Below the pieces are notes generated by a model that was not told the origin of the DNA, searched no databases, and saw nothing but the letters and a program-made list of their open reading frames with translations. Shown here piece by piece: positions 1 through 7,852 of a stretch of DNA of 64,000 bases; position 1 is the first letter of the stretch; the number at the start of each line of letters is the position of its first letter. Source of the stretch: Elusimicrobiota bacterium (GTDB taxonomy: Bacteria; Elusimicrobiota; Elusimicrobia; UBA1565; UBA9628); contig JAGWUP010000010.1 of the NCBI GenBank assembly GCA_028868375.1, positions 1 through 64,000 on the forward strand, given 5' to 3'. A program made the position numbers and the translations under genes.

Positions 1-38
1 CTTATTTTTCAGTTTGGCATGCCAAACTGAAAAATAAG
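1..38. repeat. 38-bp perfect palindrome
   Basis: The first 38 bases read identically on both strands: an 18-bp arm, a central AT, and the complementary arm. An RNA copy would form a long hairpin. It lies just beyond the 3' end of the RecB-like nuclease gene and overlaps the first part of a 34-bp repeat that recurs near 34.1 kb. It may act as a bidirectional terminator or be a REP-like element; the window edge hides what lies to the left. Confidence 0.85.
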
Positions 39-58
39 GCCTGACCCTACTTTTCAGT
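25..58. repeat. 34-bp REP-like repeat, copy A
   Basis: This 34-bp stretch matches 34138-34171 at 32 of 34 positions. Its ends are inverted (ACTGAAAA and TTTTCAGT) and its core reads CCTGACCCTAC. It covers the last codons and stop of the minus-strand nuclease gene, so that protein ends in Thr-Glu-Lys, as does the unrelated protein ending in copy B. Short 3'-end palindromes with a TGACCC core resemble REP sequences mobilised by REP-associated tyrosine transposases. No such transposase is visible here, so that link is inference. Confidence 0.75.
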
Positions 59-700
59 ATTCTCGATGGCGTCGGCGACACGAAGGATCTCTGCCTTGAG
101 CTCCTCCTCTCCCGAGGGATCATAGGCCCGAGTGTCGAGGCGGCCGGCGGCCAGGTAATGGATGGTGAGCAGGGCCGGCTCGTAGGCGAAGCACTCCTTG
201 ACGCCCAAGGCGTAGAAGCGCAGTTGCAGCCAGGCCTCCTCGAACGGCGCAATGGGGTCCGCGGCCCCCAGCCCCAAGCGAGTCTTGTAGTCGATGAGCT
301 CGACGCGGCCGTCGGGATGCAGGTCGATGCGATCGACCATGCCGCGCACGGTATGGCGGCCCAGCGGGAAGACGAACTCCCGCTCGTTGCCCAGAATCTT
401 CGTGCGGCGCGAGGACTCGCCGCGCTGGTAAGCTTTTAGGATGCGCAAGCCCTTGCGCCGCCAGCGCTCACGAGCCTCCTCGTCGGGATAGCCCGCGCGC
501 AGGAACTCCGCCTCGTAAGCCTGGGCCAGCGCCTCCCAGCCGGGCTCGCCCGCGCGATGGTAGCGCTCCAGGGCCCGGTGCAGGGAAATCCCCAGCGAGG
601 AGGGCTCGTCCAGCGGCGGCCGGCGGCCGTCGACGAAACGCAGCTTGTACTCGGCCGGGCCGCGGCGCCAGGCGGCGAACATGGAGAAGCTCAGCTCCAT
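47..700 (-). CDS. RecB-family PD-(D/E)XK nuclease-like protein
   Basis: A 217-residue protein of the PD-(D/E)XK superfamily, the fold of the RecB nuclease domain and Cas4. The signature is in the second half: a GMVDRID segment (metal-binding Asp) followed about 15 residues on by ELIDYKT (the D-x-K pair). The N-terminus (FSMFAAWRRGPAEYKLRFVDG) resembles the start of PDDEXK_1 proteins, where it contacts DNA. No cysteine cluster is present, so a Cas4-type Fe-S nuclease is unlikely. It begins 10 bp after rsmD on the same strand and is probably co-transcribed with it. Its final codons lie in a repeat. DNA end-processing is the likely role; the substrate is unknown. Confidence 0.75.
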   Translation of the reverse strand: MELSFSMFAAWRRGPAEYKLRFVDGRRPPLDEPSSLGISLHRALERYHRAGEPGWEALAQAYEAEFLRAGYPDEEARERWRRKGLRILKAYQRGESSRRTKILGNEREFVFPLGRHTVRGMVDRIDLHPDGRVELIDYKTRLGLGAADPIAPFEEAWLQLRFYALGVKECFAYEPALLTIHYLAAGRLDTRAYDPSGEEELKAEILRVADAIENTEK

Positions 701-710
701 CGCGGGCCCG

Positions 711-1286
711 CTAGCCCGCGCGGCGAAAGAAATCGACCCTGGTGTCGCCGTATTTCTCGCTGCGGAAGCGCTCCAGGGCGGGAGGGACCGCGACCTCCTC
801 CTTGACGTGGCGCTGCAGCAGGGCCCAACCCCCGCTCGAGAGCAGGTTCGCCTCGGCCAGGCGCGAGAGCGCGGGCGTCGAGCAGGCCAGCGGCCGGCCA
901 GCCTCGTCCTTGTAGGGCGGGCCCAGATAGACCAGGTCGAACTGGGAGACGCCGCAGCGGTAGGGCAGCCAGCAGAGATCGCTCAAGGCGTTGCCCCGCA
1001 GGACGCGCCCCTTCTCCCGAAAGCCGGTCTCGGCCAAGGCCCGCTCGATGTGCGCCACGCAGGCCTTGCTTAAATCCACGAAGACGGCGAGCTGCGCTCC
1101 GCGCGAGAGCGCCTCCAGGCCCACCGCCCCGGTGCCGGCGAAGAGATCCAGGACCTTGGCGCCCGGCACCAGGCCGGCGACGATGTCGAAGACAGACTGC
1201 TTGATGCGCCCGGAGATCGGCCGCACGCCGGCCTGATCCTTGAAGCGGACGCGGCGGCCGCGCAGGGCCCCCGCGATGATCTTCAT
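711..1286 (-). CDS. rsmD: RsmD-type 16S rRNA (guanine-N2)-methyltransferase
   Basis: A Rossmann-fold SAM-dependent methyltransferase of 191 residues, the normal length for RsmD, which methylates G966 of 16S rRNA during 30S assembly. The start MKIIAGALRGRRV, the RPISGRIKQSVFDI segment and the SAM loop LDLFAGTGAVGLEALSRGA are all typical. The catalytic (D/N)PPY motif reads GPPY (Gly122), a one-base change from Asp (GGC for GAC), which is unusual and could impair methyl transfer. The start lies 6 nt after a minus-strand TATCAT box, in a 23-bp gap shared with the divergent receiver-MBL gene. The family call is firm; activity is uncertain. Confidence 0.88.
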   Translation of the reverse strand: MKIIAGALRGRRVRFKDQAGVRPISGRIKQSVFDIVAGLVPGAKVLDLFAGTGAVGLEALSRGAQLAVFVDLSKACVAHIERALAETGFREKGRVLRGNALSDLCWLPYRCGVSQFDLVYLGPPYKDEAGRPLACSTPALSRLAEANLLSSGGWALLQRHVKEEVAVPPALERFRSEKYGDTRVDFFRRAG

Positions 1287-1309
1287 CGACTTATGATATA
1301 AAATACCTT
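1287..1309. promoter_or_regulatory. Compact divergent leaderless promoters
   Basis: Only 23 bp separate rsmD (minus) from the receiver-MBL gene (plus), and they are AT-rich. On the plus strand TATAAA ends 7 nt before the GTG start. On the minus strand TATCAT ends 6 nt before the rsmD ATG. Neither side has a Shine-Dalgarno sequence, so both transcripts would begin at or next to the start codon, and any -35 elements would lie inside the opposing gene. Confidence 0.55.
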
Positions 1310-2575
1310 GTGGCCACCAAGGTCCTGATCGTCGATGACGACGACATCTCCGGCAACCTGACCAAGGACTTGCTGGCGGAGGCCGGCTTCGAGGTCGAGC
1401 TGTTGACCAACAGCTACAAGGCGATCGGCCTGCTGCGCGCCAACCGCTACGCCGTGGTGCTGCTCGACATCCTGATGCCCGGAGTCGACGGCCTGACGAT
1501 CTGCCACCAGATCAAGAAGGACCCGGAGCTCAAGGAGACCAAGGTGGTCATGGTCTCAGGCAAATCCTTCGATGCGGAAAAGGAGCGCGCCCGCCAATAC
1601 GGCGCCTCCCTGTTCATCGAGAAGCCCTACAACGTCGAGACCCTGGCCCAGCAGATCCAGGCGATCGTCGATTCCCCCGCCGCCGCGCAGCCCGCCGAGG
1701 CCGCGCCGAAGGCGGAGTCCCTCTCGGCCAAGGACGCCGCGTTGACGCTGGGCCTCTGGGGCTGCCGCAGCGCCGGTCCCCGGAGCTCGCCCTCGCGCTA
1801 CGGTCGCAGGACCTGCTGCTTTTCCCTCGACGACGGGGAGCATCTCCTGATCTTCGACGGGGGCACCGGGCTTGCCGAGCTCGGCCGGCGCTTGGAGTCG
1901 GAAAGCCGGCGCGAGGCCTGGCTGTTCTTGACCCATTTTCACGACGAGCATGTCCAGGGCCTGCCCTCCTTCTCCCCGGCCGCGCGCAGAGGCTTCTCCC
2001 TGCACATCGCCGGTCCCAGCGAGCCGGGAAAAACCTTGGAGCAGCAGGTGGCCGCCGCCTTCCGCAGCGCCCCGGCGACGATTCCCTCGGTGGAAGCCGC
2101 CATCGACCTCTACGATCTGCTGGAGGACAGCTACGACATCCTGCCCGGAGTCAAGCTGACCTCCTTCTACGCCAACCATCCCGGCACCACGCTGGGCTTC
2201 GTGCTCTCCTTCAAGGGGCGCACGATAGCCATCTGCCCGGACGGCGAGCTCTACGGTGAATCGGCGACGGCCCTGCAGGATTACGACGACAAGCTGGCCA
2301 AGCTCTGCCGCGGCGCGGACCTTCTCGTCCACAACGCGCGCTACTCGGGCGAGGATTACCGCACGATGCGCAACCGCGGGCATTCCGCCGTCCCCAGCGT
2401 CGTCGAGCTGGCGGGCCGCGCGGGCGTCAAGAAGCTGCTGCTGGTCCATCACGACGACGGCTATTCCGACGAAGCCATCGACCGGATCGCGGCGGCCGCC
2501 GCGCGGCAAGCCGCCGAGAAGGGCTACGCGCTGCAGGTGGCCCCGGCCCGGGAAGGCTTGAGCATAGGCGTCTAG
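1310..2575 (+). CDS. Response-regulator receiver fused to metallo-beta-lactamase-fold hydrolase
   Basis: A 421-residue protein with two domains. Residues 4-120 are a CheY-like receiver with acidic pocket D9-D11, phospho-acceptor D53 and conserved K105. A Pro/Ala-rich linker (about 122-145) leads to an MBL-fold domain from about residue 147. Its metal motif is THFHDEH (H209, H211, H214), with Glu213 where most members have Asp. Later NRGHS and LLLVHHDD segments are consistent with the remaining metal ligands of phosphodiesterase-type members. Phosphorylation probably gates a hydrolase whose substrate is unknown. The GTG start follows TATAAA by 7 nt, suggesting a leaderless mRNA. No histidine kinase is adjacent. 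Confidence 0.8.
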   Translation: MATKVLIVDDDDISGNLTKDLLAEAGFEVELLTNSYKAIGLLRANRYAVVLLDILMPGVDGLTICHQIKKDPELKETKVVMVSGKSFDAEKERARQYGASLFIEKPYNVETLAQQIQAIVDSPAAAQPAEAAPKAESLSAKDAALTLGLWGCRSAGPRSSPSRYGRRTCCFSLDDGEHLLIFDGGTGLAELGRRLESESRREAWLFLTHFHDEHVQGLPSFSPAARRGFSLHIAGPSEPGKTLEQQVAAAFRSAPATIPSVEAAIDLYDLLEDSYDILPGVKLTSFYANHPGTTLGFVLSFKGRTIAICPDGELYGESATALQDYDDKLAKLCRGADLLVHNARYSGEDYRTMRNRGHSAVPSVVELAGRAGVKKLLLVHHDDGYSDEAIDRIAAAAARQAAEKGYALQVAPAREGLSIGV

Positions 2576-2584
2576 GCCGGCTTG

Positions 2585-4021
2585 CTAGCTCAAGCGCGCC
2601 AGCCAGGAGACGAGCTTGGTCTTGAGCCCCTTGTAGGGAAACCACCACAATTCCGGCGCGCGGGCCGGCCACTCGTGCACCAGCACCGACTGCGGCCAGC
2701 AAAAGAGGCGCAGGCCCTCGTCGGAGTGGCGCCGGCCCAGGCCGCTCTGCTTGATCCCGCCGAAGGGCAAGGCGCAGACCGCGAAGTGGCTGGCCAAGTC
2801 GTTGACGCCGAGCAGTCCCGCCTCCAGGGAGCGCCCCAGCCGCTCGGCGCGCCCGGCATCCGCCGTCCAGATGCTGGCCGCCAGGCCGTAGGGGCCCTCG
2901 TTGGACAGCCGCACCCCCTCCTCGCCGCGCTCCACCGCCATGATCGGCAGCACGGGGCCGAAGGTCTCCTCGTACATGACCCGCATCGTCGGCTTGGCCT
3001 CCAGCACCAGCGCCGGAGAAAGCAGCAGGCTGTCGCCGTCGAGAAGCTCGCCGCCGACGACGTGCCCCCCCTTGGCCCGGGCGTCGTCCAACTGCTCCTG
3101 GACCAGCGCCAGGCGCTCGGGCACGATCAGGCGCCCCAGCTCGACGTCTCCCTCCAAGCCCTGCCGCAAGCCGGCCAATTCCCGGCGGACGGCCTCTACG
3201 AAGGGCTCGTAGGCCTCCCGCTCCACGTAGACGCGCTCGACGCGGACGCTGAGCTGCCCGCAGTTGGCGAAGGCCCCCCAGACCGCCGCCTTGGCCGCCC
3301 GCGACAGGACGGCGTCCTTAAAGACGATCATCGGGTGCTTGCCGCTCAAGACCAGGACGCAGGGCTTGAGCGCCCCCGCCGCCGCCTCGGCGACCTGGCG
3401 CCCGGAGCGGGTGCAGCCTGAAAACAGGATCATGTCGGCTTCCGCCACCACGCTCTGCCCGATTTCCGCGTCGCCCACGGCCACCGCGAAGAGGCCCTCC
3501 GGCAAAAGCCCCGTGGAACGGACCGCGTCCTCCAGCCAGAGGGCCGTCCGCGTCGCCCACTCCGAGGGCTTGAGCAGCACCGCGTTGCCGGCCAGCATCG
3601 CCGAAAAGGCGTCCGCGGCGGGGATCATGAACGGGAGATTCGAGGGCGTGATGATGCCGATCAAGCCGCGCGGGATGTAGCGCACGTAGGCCCGCTTGTT
3701 GGCCAGCAGCCACGGCCGCCAGGCCGCCTGGTCCTGGAGGATGCGGTGAGCGTTGGAGGTGTAGTACTTGACGATCAGTTCGGCGACGGAGAGCTCCATC
3801 GCCTGGATCTCGGCGAAAGGCTTTCCCGTCTCGTCATGGACGAGCTTCAGCAGCGCCTGGCGGCGGGAGAGGACCTCGCTCCAAGCCTTGCGCAAGAGGC
3901 CGACGCGCTCGCTGAGGGAATATTGGCGCCAGAGGGAGGCCGCGGAGCGCGCCAGCTCCACTTTCCGGCGCAAGGCCTCCGGAGCCATGTTCTCCGCGGG
4001 CGGCGGCAGCAACCTCGGCAC
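2585..4021 (-). CDS. Aldehyde dehydrogenase-fold protein lacking both catalytic residues
   Basis: A 478-residue protein aligned over the whole ALDH family. Preserved features are ITPSNLPFMIP (oxyanion Asn), the LLKPSE cofactor segment and the C-terminal FGPVLPI and FGGIKQSGLGR blocks. The general base Glu, normally in LELGGK, is Val224 (CVLVLSGKHP), and the nucleophile Cys, normally in GQxC, is Ser258 (NCGQLSV). The 34-residue spacing between these sites is canonical, so the alignment is secure. Cys254 lies four residues before the usual position. Ordinary aldehyde oxidation is therefore doubtful. It might act as an acyl-binding or regulatory paralogue, or run altered chemistry. It is convergent with the receiver-MBL gene. 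Confidence 0.85.
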   Translation of the reverse strand: MPRLLPPPAENMAPEALRRKVELARSAASLWRQYSLSERVGLLRKAWSEVLSRRQALLKLVHDETGKPFAEIQAMELSVAELIVKYYTSNAHRILQDQAAWRPWLLANKRAYVRYIPRGLIGIITPSNLPFMIPAADAFSAMLAGNAVLLKPSEWATRTALWLEDAVRSTGLLPEGLFAVAVGDAEIGQSVVAEADMILFSGCTRSGRQVAEAAAGALKPCVLVLSGKHPMIVFKDAVLSRAAKAAVWGAFANCGQLSVRVERVYVEREAYEPFVEAVRRELAGLRQGLEGDVELGRLIVPERLALVQEQLDDARAKGGHVVGGELLDGDSLLLSPALVLEAKPTMRVMYEETFGPVLPIMAVERGEEGVRLSNEGPYGLAASIWTADAGRAERLGRSLEAGLLGVNDLASHFAVCALPFGGIKQSGLGRRHSDEGLRLFCWPQSVLVHEWPARAPELWWFPYKGLKTKLVSWLARLS

Positions 4022-4105
4022 GCCGAGACTTTAGCAAATGCGGGCGCCAACCCCGAGCGCCAGGACTTCGATTCGGGACCGTCCTCTTTTTCGCGGCGCC
4101 TCTGA

Positions 4106-4726
4106 TCAGGAGCCGGCGGAGGAAGCCGGGACCATCGACAAGAAATATTTTTTCTCCGCCTCGAACTCCTGGTCGTATCGATGGTCGTTGGCGGGAATCG
4201 GCGTGTAGCCATCGCCGCTCTTGTATATGGTGGCGAGCAGTTGCCCGGTCTCGTCGGTCCGCCAGACCGTGCCGATAAAGGTGTCTTCGGAGATGACCAC
4301 ATGGGCGAAAAACAAGTCCACATGGGCGTTCTGCGTGCTGACCATGACTATGTGAAGCTTCTGGTCATTGGTTCGATAAACGATCTGTCGTATCGGCAGA
4401 TCGACGCTGGGCAAGCCCAGGTTTTGGGCCATCGCAGATGGAATGACATACGGATCGCCGCTGTCGATAACCCAGCCGGCCAAGCCGGAAAGATCCTGGC
4501 CGGAGAGCGACTCCTGCGCGATCAGGCCGCCGCGCGCCGCCGGAACGCGAGCCGATGGAGCCGAGCCTCCCATCGCTTCGACCATGCGGCCCAAATCGCG
4601 CTCGACTCCGGAGGGGTTGCCCGCGGAAGCCCAGACGGAGCGGCCGGAATTGCGGGCCGCGCCAACCAGGGACATCGACAAGAAAATAGAGATCAAAAAC
4701 GAGCGTAGGCGGTTTTTCGAGTCCAT
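4106..4726 (-). CDS. Secreted protein of unknown function
   Basis: I do not recognise this 206-residue protein. It starts with a basic stretch (MDSKNRLR) and a hydrophobic core (SFLISIFLSMSLVGAA) typical of a signal peptide, so it is probably exported. The mature part is mixed alpha/beta without cysteines or a clear catalytic motif. A TAAAAT box ends 5 nt upstream of the ATG with no Shine-Dalgarno sequence, consistent with a leaderless transcript. It is divergent from the membrane kinase gene across 142 bp. Confidence 0.6.
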   Translation of the reverse strand: MDSKNRLRSFLISIFLSMSLVGAARNSGRSVWASAGNPSGVERDLGRMVEAMGGSAPSARVPAARGGLIAQESLSGQDLSGLAGWVIDSGDPYVIPSAMAQNLGLPSVDLPIRQIVYRTNDQKLHIVMVSTQNAHVDLFFAHVVISEDTFIGTVWRTDETGQLLATIYKSGDGYTPIPANDHRYDQEFEAEKKYFLSMVPASSAGS

Positions 4727-4833
4727 GCCTTATTTTAGCGGCGGGCCGGCCGGCGGGGCTGAGCCAGGTGGCCCGCTTGGCGCAGGCATTCGACCCTTAA
4801 TTTTTTAGGTCTTTTGGCCGTTTTGCTCCGGTC

Positions 4834-4862
4834 TTGACACTTTTCTGACGGCAGGCTACCCT
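4834..4862 (+). promoter_or_regulatory. Promoter of the membrane kinase gene
   Basis: TTGACA at 4834-4839 is followed after exactly 17 bp by TACCCT at 4857-4862. The GTG start at 4869 is 6 nt further on, so the transcript would begin at or beside the start codon. The -35 is perfect but the -10 is weak. Confidence 0.5.
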
Positions 4863-4868
4863 CCAGGC

Positions 4869-6947
4869 GTGAGGCGCTGCCTGCCGGTTCTGCTGGCTGT
4901 CTTATGCCTTTCCGCGCCCGGGGCCAGGGCCAACCCAACCGACTCGAACGGGCATGATAAGGCCGTCAATGGACCTAATCGGGTTGCTCTCCCCAGTACG
5001 TCGCTGTGGGGTACGAGCCCGCGCAACAAGGCCGACCATAAGAATCATCGCCGCGAGTCCACAAGCCGCTCCAACGAAGGCTCCTCCGATGATTCCCCTA
5101 CATCGGGCGCCGGCCGGCAATCCTCCAGCGGCGAGGACTATAGCGAGACTACGCCCGCCCCCGTCGTTTCCGTCTCCCCGCGGACTTCCGATCAGGCGAC
5201 AAGCGAGCAGAGCGCGGCGGGCCAGGCGCCCGATCCGACGCTGGACCAGCAAAAGGAGCGCGTTTGGGCCTTGCAGCAGTCCGGGCAGACCCAGCAGGCG
5301 GAGCAGGCGGCCCGGCAACTGCTTAAGGAGCACCCGCAAGACAAGGACGTGCAGGCGATGGCGGCGCTGATGCAGCGCCACACCATGGGCATTAACGCCT
5401 CCTCCCTGGCCAAGCGGATCGCGGGCCTGTTTTCCTCGCGTCAGGCGCAGTCCGCGCCGTCCGGATCGGCGGCCGATTCGCCGCGGCTGGCCGCCGTCGG
5501 CCTTCCGCCCTCGCCGGCCGTCATCGCCGCCGCCCGGGTTCCCGAGGCCTTGCGCGCCTCCCTCTCCGAGGCGACGCTGCTGAAGATGCAGCTCAAGGAC
5601 TACAGCGGCGCCGAGAGCGACCTCACCGAGACGATTCGGCGCGACCCCGGCAATTGGCTGGCCTACCGCTTGCGCGCCCTGACCAGGCGCTTCATGGGCA
5701 AATCGGCCGAGGCGGAGGCGGACGCGGACCAGGCGCTGAGCCTTAATCCGCGCGACGGGGCCTCCCACGGCGTCAAGGCGCTGCTGCGCTTGGACGCGCG
5801 CGATCCAAGCGGCGCGCTAAAGGAGGCGGACCTGGCCGTCAGCCTCGATCCGCGCAGCGCCGACGCCCACGCCACGCGCGCGCAAGCCCTGCAAGAGCTG
5901 GGCCGTCCCAAGGAGGCGCTGGCCGAATTAAAGCTGGCCGCAGACCTGGACGCCGGATTCGCGGCCGCCTACCGCCAAGCCCTTTACGGGCTTGGCGCCC
6001 CCCCCAGCCTGCGCCTGTCCCAGACGCGCGCCCTCTATCTGGGCGCGGTGGGACTGGCCTTGCTGTTCCTGGGCCTGGCGCTGGTCTTCGGCCGCTCCCC
6101 CGCGACGACGGCGCTGCGGGCGCCGATGCGCGCGCAAGACCGCAAATCCTCCGGGGTCTCGGGCTTCCGCCTGCTGCGCCGCCTGGGGCAGGGCGGCATG
6201 GGGGTGGTCTATGAGGCCTTCGACGAGAAGCTGCAGCGCAAGGTAGCCCTCAAACGGATGCGCTCGGAGATCGCGGGCGAGCCCCGCGAGCGCTCCCGCT
6301 TTATAAAGGAAGCTCGTTTGGTGGCGGGCCTGCGCCATCCGGGCATCGTTGAGATCTACTCGATCGTGGAGGACGGCGACGACCTCTACCTGGTGTTCGA
6401 ATATTTGCCGGGCCAGACCCTGGACCTTCTGCTGAGGCAAGCCGGGCGGCTCTCTCCCAAGGAGGCCGTCCCCGTGCTGCGGCAGGTCGCCGACGCCCTC
6501 GACTACGCCCATTCCCAGGGCGTCGTCCACCAGGACCTCAAGCCGGGCAACGTCATCGTCGGCTCCGGCCGGGCCAAGGTGATGGATTTCGGCATCGCCA
6601 GGCGGGTCCAGGAGACCTTGTCGACCCTCTCGCGGCGGGAGATCATCGGCACGCCGGCCTACATGGCCCCGGAGCAGCAGCGAGGCGTGGTCACCCCCAA
6701 GGCCGACATCTTCGCCCTGGGCGTCTGCGCCTACGAGCTGCTCAGCGGCAGTCCGCCGTTTCCGCGAGAGGGCGGCTCCTTCGCCGCGCTGGACGCCTAT
6801 CCGCCCCTCTCGCGCGCGGCGGGCCTGCCCCAAGCCGTCGATGCCGTCATCGCCCGCGCCCTGTCGGCCCAGCCGGAGGCCAGGCAGGCCCGCGCCGCCC
6901 TGCTGGCCGCGGAGCTGGGCGGCGCGATCGGCCTCTATCCCTCATGA
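4869..6947 (+). CDS. Transmembrane Ser/Thr protein kinase with TPR repeats
   Basis: A 692-residue protein. Residues 1-21 form a signal peptide or signal anchor (CLPVLLAVLCLSAPGARA). A Ser/Thr/Gln-rich low-complexity part runs to about 130. TPR-like helices occupy about 125-165 and 230-375. A membrane segment (LYLGAVGLALLFLGLALVFG) lies near 387-407. A Hanks-type kinase domain fills 430-690, with LGQGGMGVVYE (P-loop), VALKRM (ATP-binding Lys), HQDLKPGN (catalytic loop; HQD for the usual HRD, Asp kept), DFGIARR and GTPAYMAPEQ. Usual kinases of this class place the kinase at the N-terminus; here it is C-terminal, behind the membrane. TPRs outside would sense or scaffold and the kinase would act in the cytosol (inference). 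Confidence 0.85.
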   Translation: MRRCLPVLLAVLCLSAPGARANPTDSNGHDKAVNGPNRVALPSTSLWGTSPRNKADHKNHRRESTSRSNEGSSDDSPTSGAGRQSSSGEDYSETTPAPVVSVSPRTSDQATSEQSAAGQAPDPTLDQQKERVWALQQSGQTQQAEQAARQLLKEHPQDKDVQAMAALMQRHTMGINASSLAKRIAGLFSSRQAQSAPSGSAADSPRLAAVGLPPSPAVIAAARVPEALRASLSEATLLKMQLKDYSGAESDLTETIRRDPGNWLAYRLRALTRRFMGKSAEAEADADQALSLNPRDGASHGVKALLRLDARDPSGALKEADLAVSLDPRSADAHATRAQALQELGRPKEALAELKLAADLDAGFAAAYRQALYGLGAPPSLRLSQTRALYLGAVGLALLFLGLALVFGRSPATTALRAPMRAQDRKSSGVSGFRLLRRLGQGGMGVVYEAFDEKLQRKVALKRMRSEIAGEPRERSRFIKEARLVAGLRHPGIVEIYSIVEDGDDLYLVFEYLPGQTLDLLLRQAGRLSPKEAVPVLRQVADALDYAHSQGVVHQDLKPGNVIVGSGRAKVMDFGIARRVQETLSTLSRREIIGTPAYMAPEQQRGVVTPKADIFALGVCAYELLSGSPPFPREGGSFAALDAYPPLSRAAGLPQAVDAVIARALSAQPEARQARAALLAAELGGAIGLYPS

Positions 6948-6997
6948 ACAGCTTTCTAGCGGCCCTACTCGCCCTGGCGCTGCCGGCTTGCGCCTAG
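6944..6997 (+). pseudogene. 17-codon orphan lipoprotein signal peptide (remnant)
   Basis: An ATG overlaps the kinase stop codon (ATGA) and opens a 17-codon frame: MNSFLAALLALALPACA, then stop. It reads as a complete lipoprotein signal peptide with a lipobox (LPAC) that ends one residue after the lipidated cysteine. It could be the remnant of a lost lipoprotein gene or, less likely, a functional mini-peptide. The codons that should follow are absent; the next gene is on the other strand 18 bp away. Confidence 0.5.
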
Positions 6998-7014
6998 CCG
7001 GAGAGTCGTGAGCT

Positions 7015-7452
7015 CTACTCGCTTGCCGGCTCTCGGGCGAAGCCCTCGAAGACCTCGCCGGCCCCCTGGAAGCTGGCCTCTATGGCCGAGCGCAGTTCGC
7101 TCAAGACCTCCGGGGTCACGAAGCGCCGCACGTCGGCGATGCCGCGCAGGGCGCTGCGCAGCATCTCGGGCTGGTCCAGGTTGAGCCGGGCGGCCAGCGC
7201 CGAGACCGCCTCAAGGATGGCCACCGCCCCCTCGGGCAGGCTTTGGTCGTTGAGCAGCAGGGCCACCATGCCGCCCTGGCAGGCCTCCTCCACGATTCGG
7301 CTCTCGGCAGCACGGCCGGCCTCCAACCCCCGCAAGGCCACCTCCAGCGTGCGGCGCACGAGAGCGGCGGCGGCGGCGTGGGGATTTTCCAGCTCCTTGA
7401 GGCGGGCGGAGACGATCTCCTTGGTGAGCTGGTTGATCCGGTAATCGTCCAT
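7015..7452 (-). CDS. Helical protein of unknown function
   Basis: A predicted 145-residue cytosolic protein, almost entirely helical, with Leu/Ala/Glu-rich repeats (EIVSARLKELENPHAAAAAL, ILEAVSALAARLNLDQPEML). I do not recognise the family; ARM/HEAT-like packing is possible. I chose the internal ATG (MDDYRINQL) rather than the first in-frame ATG 12 codons upstream because TACTCT ends 7 nt before it, matching the leaderless pattern of neighbours, and the extension is not helical. It is convergent with the kinase gene. Confidence 0.55.
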   Translation of the reverse strand: MDDYRINQLTKEIVSARLKELENPHAAAAALVRRTLEVALRGLEAGRAAESRIVEEACQGGMVALLLNDQSLPEGAVAILEAVSALAARLNLDQPEMLRSALRGIADVRRFVTPEVLSELRSAIEASFQGAGEVFEGFAREPASE

Positions 7453-7531
7453 CAGCGCCAGAGTAGCAGGGGCCATGCGCGGGCGCAAGCGGAAAAAAGT
7501 CAGGGATGTCAGGCAGGGTCAGTCGGGGGCG

Positions 7532-7852
7532 TCAGACCCGGCCCAGAAAGCTGTAGTAGTCGCCGATGGCCTTAAGCGAGCGCGCCGCCGCGACGCCCAG
7601 CGCCGCCGACAGCGCCGCGACGAAGAGGGTGACGGCGAGCTTCTTGTCGCGGCTCATGCGGGGATGCAGCCAGATCAAGGGCAGCATCAGGGGGCCGACG
7701 CAGAGAAAGGAGACGACCAGGTTCGCGGTGCTGAAATACCAAGCCACGCGGGGAGATGCCGGCTGCGGCAGGCCCGGCAGAGGCTGCCGGCAGTAACGGC
7801 ACAGGACGGCCTCCTCCTGTATCTGCTCGGCGCAGAAGGGGCAGCGCTTCAC
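7532..7852 (-). CDS. Zinc-ribbon membrane protein
   Basis: A 106-residue protein with an N-terminal zinc ribbon (CPFCAEQI, then CRYCRQPL: two CxxC pairs) followed by two probable membrane helices (about 41-62 and 72-90). This is a common arrangement for small membrane proteins of unknown role. The start overlaps the stop of the UPF0182 gene by 4 bp (ATGA), so the two are translationally coupled. Downstream, GGGTC at 7516 and GACCC at 7535 can pair around the stop codon and precede a T-run on the minus strand; this may be the terminator. Confidence 0.7.
   Translation of the reverse strand: MKRCPFCAEQIQEEAVLCRYCRQPLPGLPQPASPRVAWYFSTANLVVSFLCVGPLMLPLIWLHPRMSRDKKLAVTLFVAALSAALGVAAARSLKAIGDYYSFLGRV

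Noticed and set aside
2556-2595. GCTTGAGC/GCTCAAGC inverted repeat between convergent genes as a terminator
   Set aside because: The stem can form but there is no T-run on either strand, and it overlaps coding sequence on both sides; not firm enough to list.
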